64,000 nucleotides of DNA from Kaistia hirudinis (lineage in GTDB: Bacteria; Pseudomonadota; Alphaproteobacteria; Rhizobiales; Kaistiaceae), in NCBI RefSeq assembly GCF_014196455.1, contig NZ_JACIDS010000004.1:186001-250000 (forward strand), written 5' to 3'. A program made the translations under genes and the position numbers. This document shows, in pieces, positions 35,248 to 43,249 of the stretch (positions are counted from its first letter, which is position 1; every line of letters starts with the position of its first letter). The notes below the pieces were generated by a model. That model searched no databases, had not been told where the DNA came from, and was given only the letters and a program-made list of their open reading frames with translations.

Positions 35248-36294
35248 GTGACGAGGAAGGCGCGTATCGGCGTGATCGGGGCCGGCTGGTGGGCGGTCGC
35301 CAACCATCTGCCGCTGCTGAAGGCCAATCCGGATTGCGAGATCGTCGCGGTCAACCGGCTCGGTGCCGAGGAGCTTGCGGCCGTGGCCCGCGAATTCGGC
35401 GTGGCCGCCGCGTTCGAGGATTATCGCGCGATGCTGGACACCGTCCCGATGGACGGCGTGATCATCGCCTCGCCGCATGTCAATCATCACGAGCATGCGC
35501 TGGCTGCGCTGGCCAAGGGCCTGCATGTCCTGGTCGAGAAGCCGCTCGCGACCACGGCCGCCGATGCCCGCGACATCGTCGCGGCGGCGAACGCGGCCGG
35601 GCGCGAGGTCGTCGTTCCTTATGGCTGGAACTTCAAGCGATTCACGGACAGGGCACATGAACTGGTCGCGTCCGGCGCGATCGGCACGGTCGAGCATGTG
35701 AAGCTCGAAATGGCCTCGGCGCTCGAGGATCTGATGGCCGGTCGGCCGATGAAGGAGACCGAGGGCGCCTTCTTCCGCCCGCCGGCCTCGACCTGGGCCG
35801 ATCCCAAGCGTGCCGGCGGCTATGGCTGGGGCCAGCTCGTGCATGCGCTCGGGCTCCTGTTCCGTATCGCCGATCTCGCGCCGGAAGCCGTCTTCGCGCA
35901 GTTCGGTCGGTCGCCTTCTGGCGTCGATTATTACGACGCCGCCGTCGTGCGTTTCGCGAACGGCGCCACCGGCGCGCTGTCGGGCTCCTCCACCGTGCCG
36001 AAGCATCGCTCCGTCTATATCGAGCTGCGCCTCTTCGGCAGCGAGGGCATGCTGCTGCTCGATATCGAGCGCCAGCGGCTCGAGGTCTGGCGGCGCGACG
36101 GCAATGACACGGTCGTCGAGATGGCGCCGGGCGAGGGCGGCTATGCCTGCGTCGAGCCGGTGGAGACCTTCGTCGACATCTGCCGCGGTGCGCCCTACGT
36201 CAACCGCGCGCCGGGGCTCGTCGGCCAGCGCGCCGTCGAGGTGCTGGACGCCATGTATCGCTCCGCGGTGAGCGGGCAGCTCGAGAAAGTGTAG
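35248..36294 (+). CDS. Gfo/Idh/MocA-family oxidoreductase
   Basis: 348 aa from GTG 35248, eight bases after GGGAGGAG; GTG 35239 overlaps that site and is less likely. Rossmann motif GVIGAGWWAVANH and the family signature VEKPLATT (about 95-102), followed by the C-terminal alpha/beta sheet domain (VPYGWNFKRFTDRA, GYGWGQLVHALGLLFRIA). Cytosolic NAD(P)-dependent sugar or inositol-type dehydrogenase. In this operon it could oxidise the free sugar, an epimer, or a keto sugar made by the isomerase downstream. Confidence 0.9.
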   Translation: MTRKARIGVIGAGWWAVANHLPLLKANPDCEIVAVNRLGAEELAAVAREFGVAAAFEDYRAMLDTVPMDGVIIASPHVNHHEHALAALAKGLHVLVEKPLATTAADARDIVAAANAAGREVVVPYGWNFKRFTDRAHELVASGAIGTVEHVKLEMASALEDLMAGRPMKETEGAFFRPPASTWADPKRAGGYGWGQLVHALGLLFRIADLAPEAVFAQFGRSPSGVDYYDAAVVRFANGATGALSGSSTVPKHRSVYIELRLFGSEGMLLLDIERQRLEVWRRDGNDTVVEMAPGEGGYACVEPVETFVDICRGAPYVNRAPGLVGQRAVEVLDAMYRSAVSGQLEKV

Positions 36295-36304
36295 GGGAGG
36301 GGGA

Positions 36305-37117
36305 ATGGAACTCTCGCTGACGTCCTGGTCGCTGCCAGCCTGTTCGCTGGACGAGGCGGCGGGAATCGCGAAGGTGCTCGGCATCGGCGCGCTGGATTTG
36401 GGCTATTTCTTCGGGCCGGCGCTCGACAAGGCGGCGCTGCTCGCCGAGCCGGAGCGGGTTGCGGAGCGCGTGCTCGGTCTCGGCATCGATCTGCCGAACC
36501 TCTATCACCTGTTCGGAGACAGCCTTTCCGATCGCAATCTCGCCGATCGGCGCAATATCGAGCGGAACCTCGCCGATTTCCGGCAGGTCGCGCGCTTCTG
36601 CGCCGCCGCCTCGATCCCGACCGTGTTCGTGCTGCCGGGCGTGGTCAATGCGGGCCAGAGCCGGCGCGACGCCTTCGCCCAATCGGCCGAAAGCCTCGCG
36701 CGGCTGCTGCCGATCGCCGAGGAGGCCGGCGTCACGCTCACCATCGAGCCGCACGTCCATTCCTATCTCGAAAGCCCGGCACTGGTGCTCGATCTGCTCG
36801 ATCAGGTGCCCGGGCTGAAGCTGACGCTCGACTATGCCCATTTCACCTGTCTCGGCTGGCGGCAGGACGAGATCGACGTGCTCGCGCCCTATGCCGCCCA
36901 TGTGCATCTGCGCCAATCCAAGATCGGCGAACTGCAGACCAAGCTCGACAAGGGGACGATCAACATCGCCGCCGAGCTCGGCGTCCTGCGCGCCAGCGGC
37001 TATGACGGCCGTCTCTCCATCGAATACACGTTCCAGGACTACATGAACTCGCTCTACGACGACATTCTGACCGAGACGATCCGCATGCGCGATCTGGTGC
37101 GGAGCTGGCAGGCATGA
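36305..37117 (+). CDS. Sugar phosphate isomerase/epimerase-like TIM-barrel protein
   Basis: 270 aa with a purine-rich ribosome-binding site. Xylose-isomerase-like TIM barrel (AP endonuclease family 2): ALDLGYFFGPALDKAALL, TVFVLPGVVNAGQSRRDAF, TLTIEPHVHSYLESP, KLTLDYAHFTCLGW, AHVHLRQSKIG, IEYTFQDY. The Glu/Asp/His/Glu metal-site positions (TIEPH, DYAH, HLRQ, IEY) are present. Such proteins isomerise or epimerise sugars or keto-inositols. It overlaps the SDR gene by four bases. Probably acts on the same sugar as the Gfo/Idh/MocA enzyme. Confidence 0.85.
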   Translation: MELSLTSWSLPACSLDEAAGIAKVLGIGALDLGYFFGPALDKAALLAEPERVAERVLGLGIDLPNLYHLFGDSLSDRNLADRRNIERNLADFRQVARFCAAASIPTVFVLPGVVNAGQSRRDAFAQSAESLARLLPIAEEAGVTLTIEPHVHSYLESPALVLDLLDQVPGLKLTLDYAHFTCLGWRQDEIDVLAPYAAHVHLRQSKIGELQTKLDKGTINIAAELGVLRASGYDGRLSIEYTFQDYMNSLYDDILTETIRMRDLVRSWQA

Positions 37118-37902
37118 GCGAGAAACCCGTCGCCATCATCACCGGCGGTGCCGGCGGCATCGGCCGCGCGATCGCCGAGCGCCTTGCCGCGGACGGCTAT
37201 TTCCCGATCGTCGCAGACCGGAACGAGGCGGAGGCGGTCGCCGTTGCCGGGCCGCTCGGCGGCGCCGGTCTCGGCGTCGATATCACCGAGGAGGCCTCGG
37301 TCGAGCAGGGCTTTGCCGGCGTCCTCGAACGTCATGGCCGCATCGACGTGCTGGTCAATTGCGCCGGCATCCATCTACAGAAGCTTGTCTCGGAAACCAG
37401 CGTCGACGAATGGGACCGCATCCAGCGGGTCAATTCGCGCGGCACCTTCCTCACCTGCCGCGCCGTCACCAAGCCGATGATGCGCGCCGAGCGCGGCCGG
37501 ATCGTCAACATCGCGACGCGGCTCGGCTTCGGGAACCCCTATTCGAGCGCCTATATCGCCTCGAAGAATGCCGTCTGGGGCCTCACGCAGTGCCTCGCGG
37601 TCGAACTCGCCTCCTATGGCATCACGGTCAACGCCGTGGCGCCCGGCCATGTCGGTCCGGGTACGGGCATGGAGGCGCAGTTCCGCGACAAGGCGAAGAA
37701 GCTCGGCCTGACCTGGGAAGCCTTCGAGGCGCAGGTGCTGAAGACCATTCCCGTCGGCCGCTGGTGTCGCCCGGCCGATGTCGCCGCCGCGGTCTCCTAT
37801 GTCGTCTCGCCGGAGGCCTCCTTTGTCACCGGCGAGCTCATCAATGTGACCGGCGGCTTCGTCGGCTACGGCATCGCCCCGCCCAAGGAGCCGGTTACAT
37901 GA
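37114..37902 (+). CDS. Short-chain dehydrogenase/reductase
   Basis: 262 aa classical SDR. Cofactor motif TGGAGGIGRAIAERL (8-22), NCAGIH (about 86-91), catalytic Ser region and YIASK (Tyr/Lys). FVTGELINVTGGFVGYG at the C-terminus. It overlaps both neighbours by four bases (ATGA at 37114 and at 37899). Candidate roles are oxidation of the sugar at C1 or of the 2-keto-3-deoxy acid at C4; the three SDRs of this operon cannot be assigned individually by eye. Confidence 0.9.
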   Translation: MSEKPVAIITGGAGGIGRAIAERLAADGYFPIVADRNEAEAVAVAGPLGGAGLGVDITEEASVEQGFAGVLERHGRIDVLVNCAGIHLQKLVSETSVDEWDRIQRVNSRGTFLTCRAVTKPMMRAERGRIVNIATRLGFGNPYSSAYIASKNAVWGLTQCLAVELASYGITVNAVAPGHVGPGTGMEAQFRDKAKKLGLTWEAFEAQVLKTIPVGRWCRPADVAAAVSYVVSPEASFVTGELINVTGGFVGYGIAPPKEPVT

Positions 37903-38684
37903 GCAAGGATTTGCGCCGCGGCGGGCTCGATCGCCTGACGGAGGAGGACATTCTCCGAGGCGGTTTCTCGACGCCCTGGGATGCGCCGACCATCCCGCAT
38001 TTCCCGTTCACCTTCCGCGACATCGAGGTGCTGACGCTCGTCTGGCGGACCACCGAGGCCGCTGTCGCGCGCCTCCTGCCGCCCCCGCTCGTGCCGACCA
38101 GCGATGTGGTGCTCGCCCATATCTACAAGATGAACGACACGGAATGGCTCGGTCCCTATGGCGAGTCGAACGTGTCGATCGGCTGCCGCCTGCCGGGAAC
38201 GGAGCTTGCCGGCTCCTATTCGCCGTATCTCTTCCTCTCCTCCGAAGTCGGCGTCAGCCATGGCCGCGAGATCCACGGCCAGCCGAAGAAGCTCGGGCAT
38301 CCCAAGCTCGAGCATCGCGGCGATCTGGTCGTCGGCACGGTCGAGCGCAACGGCATCGACATCCTGACCGGGACGATGGCCTATAAGCAGCGCCGCGACA
38401 GCCTCGACAGCCTGAAGGCGCATTTCGATTTCGCCGAGAACATCAATCTCAAAGCCGTCGACCATATCGACGGCCGGCCGGCGATCCGCCAGCTGACGGC
38501 GCGGCGGCTCTCCGACGTCGTCGTGCATGAATGCTGGGGCGGGCCGTGCACGGTCGAGCTTCGGCCCAATGCGCAGGCGCCGGTGCACCGGCTGCCGGTG
38601 ATCGACATGCTCGACGGCGTCCATTGGCGCGCCGATTTCACGCTCGTGCCCGGCCGGATCGTGCACGACTATCTCGCAAGGTGA
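37899..38684 (+). CDS. Acetoacetate decarboxylase-family protein
   Basis: 261 aa from ATG 37899, overlapping the SDR stop by four bases. ADC fold elements: LRRGGLDRLTEEDIL, RLLPPPLVPTSDVVLAHIYKM, SYSPYLFLSSEVGVSHGREIHGQPKKLGHPKLE, AVDHIDGRPAIRQLTARRLSDVVVHE. The QPKKLGHP segment carries the Schiff-base lysine pair of the family, and E in GREIHG matches the catalytic carboxylate region. Classical members decarboxylate acetoacetate; others in the superfamily are pyruvate aldolase-dehydratases. Set among L-rhamnonate-pathway genes with no aldolase or FAH hydrolase, it may cleave or decarboxylate a keto-deoxy acid (inference). Confidence 0.85.
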   Translation: MSKDLRRGGLDRLTEEDILRGGFSTPWDAPTIPHFPFTFRDIEVLTLVWRTTEAAVARLLPPPLVPTSDVVLAHIYKMNDTEWLGPYGESNVSIGCRLPGTELAGSYSPYLFLSSEVGVSHGREIHGQPKKLGHPKLEHRGDLVVGTVERNGIDILTGTMAYKQRRDSLDSLKAHFDFAENINLKAVDHIDGRPAIRQLTARRLSDVVVHECWGGPCTVELRPNAQAPVHRLPVIDMLDGVHWRADFTLVPGRIVHDYLAR

Positions 38685-38689
38685 GGACG

Positions 38690-39004
38690 ATGGGACATTA
38701 CGCCTGGATTCTCGAGATCCGCCCCGGATACGAGGAAGAGTACAAGAAGCGCCATGACGAGATCTGGCCCGAGATGGTCGCGGCGCTGACCGCCGCCGGC
38801 ATCCGCAACTACAACATCTTCAAGCACGGCCTGACGCTGTTCGGCTATTTCGAGACCGACGATTTCGCGAAGACCGCGGCGATCCTGGCCGAGGATCCGG
38901 TCAACAAGCGCTGGGGCGAGTGGATGGCGCCGATCATGCGCGTCGAGATCGACAGCCGCACGAACTTCCCCTTCCTGCTTCCCCTGCAATGGCGGATGGA
39001 CTGA
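38690..39004 (+). CDS. rhaM: L-rhamnose mutarotase-family protein
   Basis: 104 aa from ATG 38690, the usual RhaM size. The pattern AWILEIRPGYEEEYKKRHDEIWPEMVAALTAAGIRNYNIFKHG, then LFGYFETDDF and RWGEWMAPIM, is typical of the dimeric RhaM/YiiL ferredoxin-like fold that interconverts alpha and beta anomers of L-rhamnose (some act on L-fucose). His in KRHDEIW and the Tyr/Trp residues fit the active site. It supports a 6-deoxyhexose substrate for the operon. It overlaps the next SDR start by one base. Confidence 0.9.
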   Translation: MGHYAWILEIRPGYEEEYKKRHDEIWPEMVAALTAAGIRNYNIFKHGLTLFGYFETDDFAKTAAILAEDPVNKRWGEWMAPIMRVEIDSRTNFPFLLPLQWRMD

Positions 39005-39768
39005 TGGCCAAGCCGCTTGAAGGTGAAATCGCCATCGTCACCGGCGGCGCGCGCGGCATCGGTGCCGCGACCGCCGTGGCGCTGGCCGAGGCCGGCGCCC
39101 GCGTCATCGTGACGGCGCGCAAGGTCGCCGACGCGGAGAAGGTTGCCGAGCAGATCGAGGGCGGCGTCTCGCTCGCCTGCGATGTCTCCGACCCCTTCGC
39201 GATCGAAGCGCTGGTGAAGGAAGTCGAGCGCCGCCTGTCGCCGCCGACGATCCTGATCAACAATGCCGGTCTGATCGGACCGATCGGCAGGCTCGACACG
39301 GTCGATCCGCTCGCCTTCGCGGCCAATATCAATGCGACGCTCACGGGCGCCGCGCTGATGGCGCGGGCCGTGCTGCCGGGCATGCTGGCGAAGGGGCGCG
39401 GTACGATCGTCAACCTCTCCTCAGGCGCCGCGCATCGTCCGCTCGAGGGCTGGACCGCCTATTGCGCGGCCAAGGCCGGTCTCGCCATGGTGACGCGCTC
39501 GATCGCGCTCGAATATGGCGAGGCCGGCATCCGCGTCTTCGGCTTCGCGCCCGGCGTGGTCGATACGGGCATGCAGGTCGAGATCCGCGCCTCGGGTATC
39601 AATCCGGTGAGCCAGCTGCCGCGCGAGAGCCTCGCCGATGCGGCCGTCCCCGCCAGGGTGATCGCATTCCTGTGCGGCGCCGGGGCCGATGCCTTTGCCG
39701 GCAAGGAACTCGACATCCGCGACGCGGAACTGCGCGCCGCCGCCGGATTGCCGCCGATCGAGGGGTAG
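39004..39768 (+). CDS. Short-chain dehydrogenase/reductase (second of operon)
   Basis: 254 aa from ATG 39004. TGGARGIGAATAVALAE (13-29), NNAGLIGP near 90, YCAAK catalytic pair near 153-157. It is a different subgroup from the SDRs at 37114 and 39778. In non-phosphorylative rhamnose or fucose routes one SDR oxidises the sugar and another oxidises the 2-keto-3-deoxy acid to a 2,4-diketo acid, so two or more SDRs in one operon are expected. Specific assignment is not possible from sequence alone. Confidence 0.9.
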   Translation: MAKPLEGEIAIVTGGARGIGAATAVALAEAGARVIVTARKVADAEKVAEQIEGGVSLACDVSDPFAIEALVKEVERRLSPPTILINNAGLIGPIGRLDTVDPLAFAANINATLTGAALMARAVLPGMLAKGRGTIVNLSSGAAHRPLEGWTAYCAAKAGLAMVTRSIALEYGEAGIRVFGFAPGVVDTGMQVEIRASGINPVSQLPRESLADAAVPARVIAFLCGAGADAFAGKELDIRDAELRAAAGLPPIEG

Positions 39769-39777
39769 GAGGGCGTC

Positions 39778-40548
39778 ATGCTGCTTGAGGGGAAGGTTGC
39801 GATCGTCACGGGCGCCTCGCGCGGCATCGGCCGGGCGACGGCTGTGGAGCTCGCGCGCCACGGCGCGTCGGTGGTGCTGAACCAGTTCGCCGCGGCCGAT
39901 GGCGGCTCCGCCGCCGGCGAGGAAGCGTACGCCGAGGTGCGCGCGGTCGGTGGCGAGGCGGTGCTGGTCGATGGCGACGTGGCCGATCCCGCGACGGGCG
40001 AGCGTCTGGTCGAGGCGGCCGTCGCCCATTTCGGCCGGCTCGACATACACGTCTCCAATGCCGGCATCTGCCCGTTCCACGCCTTTCTCGACATGCCGGT
40101 CGACCTCTTCCGCAAGGTCGTAGACGTCAATCTCGAGGGCGCCTATTTCACGACCCAGGCGGCCGCCCGCCAGATGGTGAAACAGGGCGAGGGCGGGGCG
40201 ATCGTCGCCGTCTCATCGATCAGCGCGCTGGTCGGCGGCGGCATGCAGACGCATTACACGCCGACCAAGGCGGGCGTGCATTCGCTGATGCAGTCCGTCG
40301 CCATCGCGCTCGGGCCGCATGGCATACGCTGCAATTCGGTCATGCCCGGCGCGATCCTCACCGATATCAATCGCGACGATCTCACGCCCGACAAGCTCGA
40401 CCATTTCGGCCAGCGCATTCCGCTTGGCCGCATCGGCGAGCCCGTCGACGTCGCGCGCTGCGTCGTCTTCCTCGCCTCGGGCCTCGCCGGCTATGTGACC
40501 GGCGCCTCGCTGCTTGTCGATGGCGGCATGTTCGTGAATCTCCAGTAA
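39778..40548 (+). CDS. Short-chain dehydrogenase/reductase (third of operon)
   Basis: 256 aa, GGAGGG ribosome-binding site. TGASRGIGRATAVELARHGASVVLN (about 11-35), VSNAGICPFHAFLDM near 93, YTPTK (Tyr and Lys) near 160, and GRIGEPVDVARCVVFLASGLAGYVTGASLLVDGG. It resembles the L-rhamnose/L-fucose 1-dehydrogenase type of SDR in general layout, making it the best candidate for the first oxidation of the pathway; this assignment is inference. Followed 15 nt later by rhamnonate dehydratase. Confidence 0.88.
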   Translation: MLLEGKVAIVTGASRGIGRATAVELARHGASVVLNQFAAADGGSAAGEEAYAEVRAVGGEAVLVDGDVADPATGERLVEAAVAHFGRLDIHVSNAGICPFHAFLDMPVDLFRKVVDVNLEGAYFTTQAAARQMVKQGEGGAIVAVSSISALVGGGMQTHYTPTKAGVHSLMQSVAIALGPHGIRCNSVMPGAILTDINRDDLTPDKLDHFGQRIPLGRIGEPVDVARCVVFLASGLAGYVTGASLLVDGGMFVNLQ

Positions 40549-40562
40549 GGATAGCCCAGACC

Positions 40563-41753
40563 ATGCGCCGCGACCGGATCGTCGACGTCCGTGCCTATAC
40601 CATCGATGCCCAGGGTGCGGGTGGCGATTACCACGCCCGCGAGAAGGGGCATTGGCTGATCGACACGCTGATCTCCAATCCGATGTCTGGCTATGCCGAG
40701 TACAAGGCCTCGCGCACCAGCTGGGGCATTGCGGTGCTCGGCTCGATCCTGGTCGAGATCGAGACCGAAGGCGGCGTCGTCGGCGTTGCCACCGGGCTCG
40801 GCGGCCCGCCGGCCTGCTTCATGATCGAGAAGCATTTCCGCCGTTTCCTCGTCGGCTCCGACATTCACGACATCAACCGGATGTGGGACCAGATGTATCG
40901 GGCCTCGATGCCTTATGGCCGCAAGGGCATCACGCTCGCCGCCATCTCGGTCGTCGATCTCGCGCTCTGGGATGCGCTCGGCCATGTCCGCGACGAGCCG
41001 GTCTACGCCATGATCGGCGGCAAGGCGCGCGAGCAATTGTCGCTCTATTGCACCGGCCCGCGGCCCGATATCGCCAAGGAGATGGGCTTTTGGGGCGGCA
41101 AGGTTCCGCTGCCGCACGGCCCTTCGGATGGCAAGGCCGGTCTCAGGGCGAACTATGAGTTTCTCGCCCATCATCGCCAGCGCATCGGCCCGGATTTCCC
41201 GCTGATGGTCGATTGCTACATGTCGCTCGATGTCGGCTATGCGGTCGATCTCGCCGAGGCGCTCCGGCCGCTCGCCATCCACTGGATCGAGGAGCCGCTG
41301 CATCCCGACGATGTCGAGGGTCATCGCATCCTGAAGCAGCGCGTGCCGTGGATGAAGTGGACGACCGGCGAGCATGAATATTCGCGCTATGGCTTCCGCC
41401 AGTTGATCGAGGGCCGCGCCATCGACATCCTGCAGCCCGACGTGATGTGGATGGGCGGGCTCACCGAGGCGCTGCGCGTCTCGGCCATGGCGGCGGCCTA
41501 TGACATCCCCGTCGTGCCGCACGCCTCCGGGGCCTATTCCTATCATTTCGTCATTTCGCAGCCGCATATCCCCTTCTGCGAATATGTGAACATGAGCCCC
41601 TATGGCGAGGAGGTCCTGCCCGTCTTCGGCGGCCTCTTCGACGGCGACGACGTGCCGGAGAACGGCAGGATCGGCGTCTCCGACCGCCCCGGCTTCGGCC
41701 TGACGCTGCGGCGCGAGACGATCACCCTGACGCGGCCCTTCGCGGAGGGGTAG
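40563..41753 (+). CDS. rhmD: L-rhamnonate dehydratase
   Basis: 396 aa, similar along its length to RhmD of E. coli (YfaW): GGDYH near the N-terminus, HWLIDTLISNPMS, SWGIAVLGSILVEIE, FMIEKHFRRF, GARPDLAKEMGF-like TGPRPDIAKEMGFWGGK, metal-ligand DCYMSLD, WIEEPL, TTGEHEYS, and VVPHASGAYSYH with the catalytic His. It dehydrates L-rhamnonate to 2-keto-3-deoxy-L-rhamnonate with Mg2+ in the cytosol; some members also take L-lyxonate or L-mannonate. It is the last gene of the operon and fixes the pathway as non-phosphorylative. Confidence 0.9.
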   Translation: MRRDRIVDVRAYTIDAQGAGGDYHAREKGHWLIDTLISNPMSGYAEYKASRTSWGIAVLGSILVEIETEGGVVGVATGLGGPPACFMIEKHFRRFLVGSDIHDINRMWDQMYRASMPYGRKGITLAAISVVDLALWDALGHVRDEPVYAMIGGKAREQLSLYCTGPRPDIAKEMGFWGGKVPLPHGPSDGKAGLRANYEFLAHHRQRIGPDFPLMVDCYMSLDVGYAVDLAEALRPLAIHWIEEPLHPDDVEGHRILKQRVPWMKWTTGEHEYSRYGFRQLIEGRAIDILQPDVMWMGGLTEALRVSAMAAAYDIPVVPHASGAYSYHFVISQPHIPFCEYVNMSPYGEEVLPVFGGLFDGDDVPENGRIGVSDRPGFGLTLRRETITLTRPFAEG

Positions 41754-41764
41754 TCGCATTCGGC

Positions 41765-41786
41765 TCTCGCAGGCTCTGCTGCGAGA
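41765..41786 (+). terminator. Hairpin after rhmD
   Basis: Perfect 8-bp stem TCTCGCAG/CTGCGAGA with loop GCTCTG, 12 nt downstream of the rhmD stop. No U run follows, so termination would be imperfect or Rho-assisted. Confidence 0.4.
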
Positions 41787-41816
41787 CGGCAGTTCACCGG
41801 CGCCGCCCCATGCTCC

Positions 41817-41915
41817 GCCGTCATCCCGTGCTTGACACGGGATCCATGCAGCCGAGGCGCAAGACGAAGAGACGCTTCAGGCTGGATGGATCCCGGCTTC
41901 CGCCGGGATGACGGC
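41817..41915. repeat. Palindromic intergenic repeat element, 99 bp
   Basis: GCCGTCATCCCG at the left end is the exact reverse complement of CGGGATGACGGC at the right end. Inside, TTGACACGGGATCCATG and GGATGGATCCCGG form a further nested inverted pair. This composition (GTCATCCC...GGGATGAC) is the form of dispersed palindromic repeats in Hyphomicrobiales genomes. It would fold into a long cruciform or RNA hairpin. Only one copy is visible here. Confidence 0.7.
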
Positions 41916-42084
41916 AAATTGGAGAGCGGCCGGAGCACTCAATCGCGGCCACATACCTCCTCTCGCACAGGAACGTACTTCCGGAGCGGGCGCAGCGACG
42001 CCGGCCGCGTTCGCCAACCGGCACCGATAGCATTCGCCATCATTTCGGAGCAGAATCCATGCTTCGCCCACTGAGGGAGAGGCC

Positions 42085-42600
42085 TTGATCACCTCCGTCA
42101 TCATCGACCAGGCGCTGCGGCTCGGTCTCGCGACACTGTGCGGTTTCCTGATCGGCATCAATCGCGATGCGCGCGAGAAGACGGCCGGCATGCGGACGCT
42201 GGCGCTGGTGGCGCTCGGCGCGGCCCTCGTGACGATGACGGCGATTTCCGTCCCCGAATTCGCCGGCCATCCGGATTCGCTCAGTCGTGCGCTGCAGGGC
42301 GCGATCCAGGGCGTCCTCGCCGGCATCGGCTTCATCGGCGCCGGCGCGATCCTGCGGCGGGGCAAGCATGAGGAGATGGTCCGCGGCGTGACGACGGCGG
42401 CGACGGTCTGGATGGCGGCGACGCTCGGCATCGCCTGCGGCCTCGCCAACTGGTCTCTGGTCGTGATCGCGCTGGTGCTCGTCTTCGTCATCCTGATGGT
42501 GGCGAAGCCGATCGAGATGTGGATCATCGCGCGCTTCGGCGAAGCCCCGGCCGGGGAGGCCGGTGCGCCGCCTACTGGACCAGAGTCGCCGCCACATTGA
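42085..42600 (+). CDS. MgtC/SapB-family membrane protein
   Basis: 171 aa from a TTG start with AGGGAGAGG upstream. MgtC signature: LRLGLATLCGFLIGINRDAREKTAGMRTLALVALGAAL (11-48), GVLAGIGFIGAGAILRRG and GVTTAATVWMAATLGIACGL, making four to five membrane helices. It lacks the soluble C-terminal domain of full MgtC and ends in a Pro/Glu-rich tail. MgtC-type proteins are linked to Mg2+ limitation and modulation of membrane potential. Its last 29 nt overlap the convergent DUF1345 gene. Confidence 0.88.
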   Translation: MITSVIIDQALRLGLATLCGFLIGINRDAREKTAGMRTLALVALGAALVTMTAISVPEFAGHPDSLSRALQGAIQGVLAGIGFIGAGAILRRGKHEEMVRGVTTAATVWMAATLGIACGLANWSLVVIALVLVFVILMVAKPIEMWIIARFGEAPAGEAGAPPTGPESPPH

Positions 42601-43228
42601 CGGCCAGCGCCAGCAAGACCGTATTGAAGACGAAGGACGCGATGCCGTGGAACAGCACGACCCTGCGAAAACCGGTCGAGCGGAGGTTCACGTCGGCGGT
42701 CTGCGCGGTCGATCCGATGACGAACGAGAAATACATGAATTCGAGGATGCCGGGCTCGGGCGTATCGAGAAATTCGAGACCGCCGGCATCCGACGGCTTG
42801 CCGCCGGTCTTGCCCGAGGGCGCGTAGTAGAGCCGCGCATAGTGATAGGCGAACAGCATGTGCAGCACCGCCCAGCCGAGCGGGATGCTGGCGATCGCCA
42901 GCATCATGTGAAGCGTCGAAGGGTTGGCGTCCTTGCCGAGCAGGCTGAACATCGAGCTGAAGGAGAAGCCGATCGCCACCACAGTCAGTCCGACGATGAC
43001 GATGATGCCTTCATCCTCGTTGCGCGCCCGGTTGCGCAGCTTGGCGAGGGTGGAGCGTGAGGCCATGAAGATCATGGAGCCGAGATAAGCGACGAAAAAC
43101 ACGTCGCCGGCCGCGATCGCGGCGATCTCGCGCGAGAAGACGCGGATCACGGCAAAGGCGATCAGCCCCGCCGCCACGGCAATGAAGAAGCGGGAATGCT
43201 GCGTCCAGTAATGGCGGAGGAAGGAAAT
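42572..43228 (-). CDS. DUF1345-family membrane protein, probable ATT start
   Basis: About 218 aa if started at ATT 43228, or 201 aa from GTG 43177. Four hydrophobic segments (FIAVAAGLIAFAVIRVF, GDVFFVAYLGSMIFMAS, GIIVIVGLTVVAIGFSFSSMFSL, MMLAIASIPLGWAVLHML) plus a last one near the C-terminus. The DUF1345 hallmark LEFMYFSFVIGSTAQTADVNL is present. Codons before GTG 43177 encode ISFLRHYWTQHSRFFIAV, matching the usual family N-terminus, and AGGAG sits nine bases before ATT 43228, so the longer form is preferred. Function unknown. It follows pbpC by 22 nt. Confidence 0.75.
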   Translation of the reverse strand: MSFLRHYWTQHSRFFIAVAAGLIAFAVIRVFSREIAAIAAGDVFFVAYLGSMIFMASRSTLAKLRNRARNEDEGIIVIVGLTVVAIGFSFSSMFSLLGKDANPSTLHMMLAIASIPLGWAVLHMLFAYHYARLYYAPSGKTGGKPSDAGGLEFLDTPEPGILEFMYFSFVIGSTAQTADVNLRSTGFRRVVLFHGIASFVFNTVLLALAVNVAATLVQ

Positions 43229-43249
43229 CGGCGTGGCTCCTGTCGGGGC

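Larger units (their letters stand above)
41754..42084. other. Intergenic region with hairpin and dispersed repeat
   Basis: 331 nt after rhmD. TCTCGCAG/CTGCGAGA (41765-41786, 6-nt loop) is a hairpin 12 nt after the stop and may end the operon. The 99-nt palindromic repeat at 41817-41915 follows. The rest up to 42073 shows no feature, then AGGGAGAGG serves as ribosome-binding site for the TTG-started gene at 42085. Confidence 0.55.

Noticed and set aside
41817-41915. CRISPR array or insertion sequence end
   Set aside because: There is a single palindromic unit without spacers, a transposase frame or target duplication; it is a dispersed repeat.
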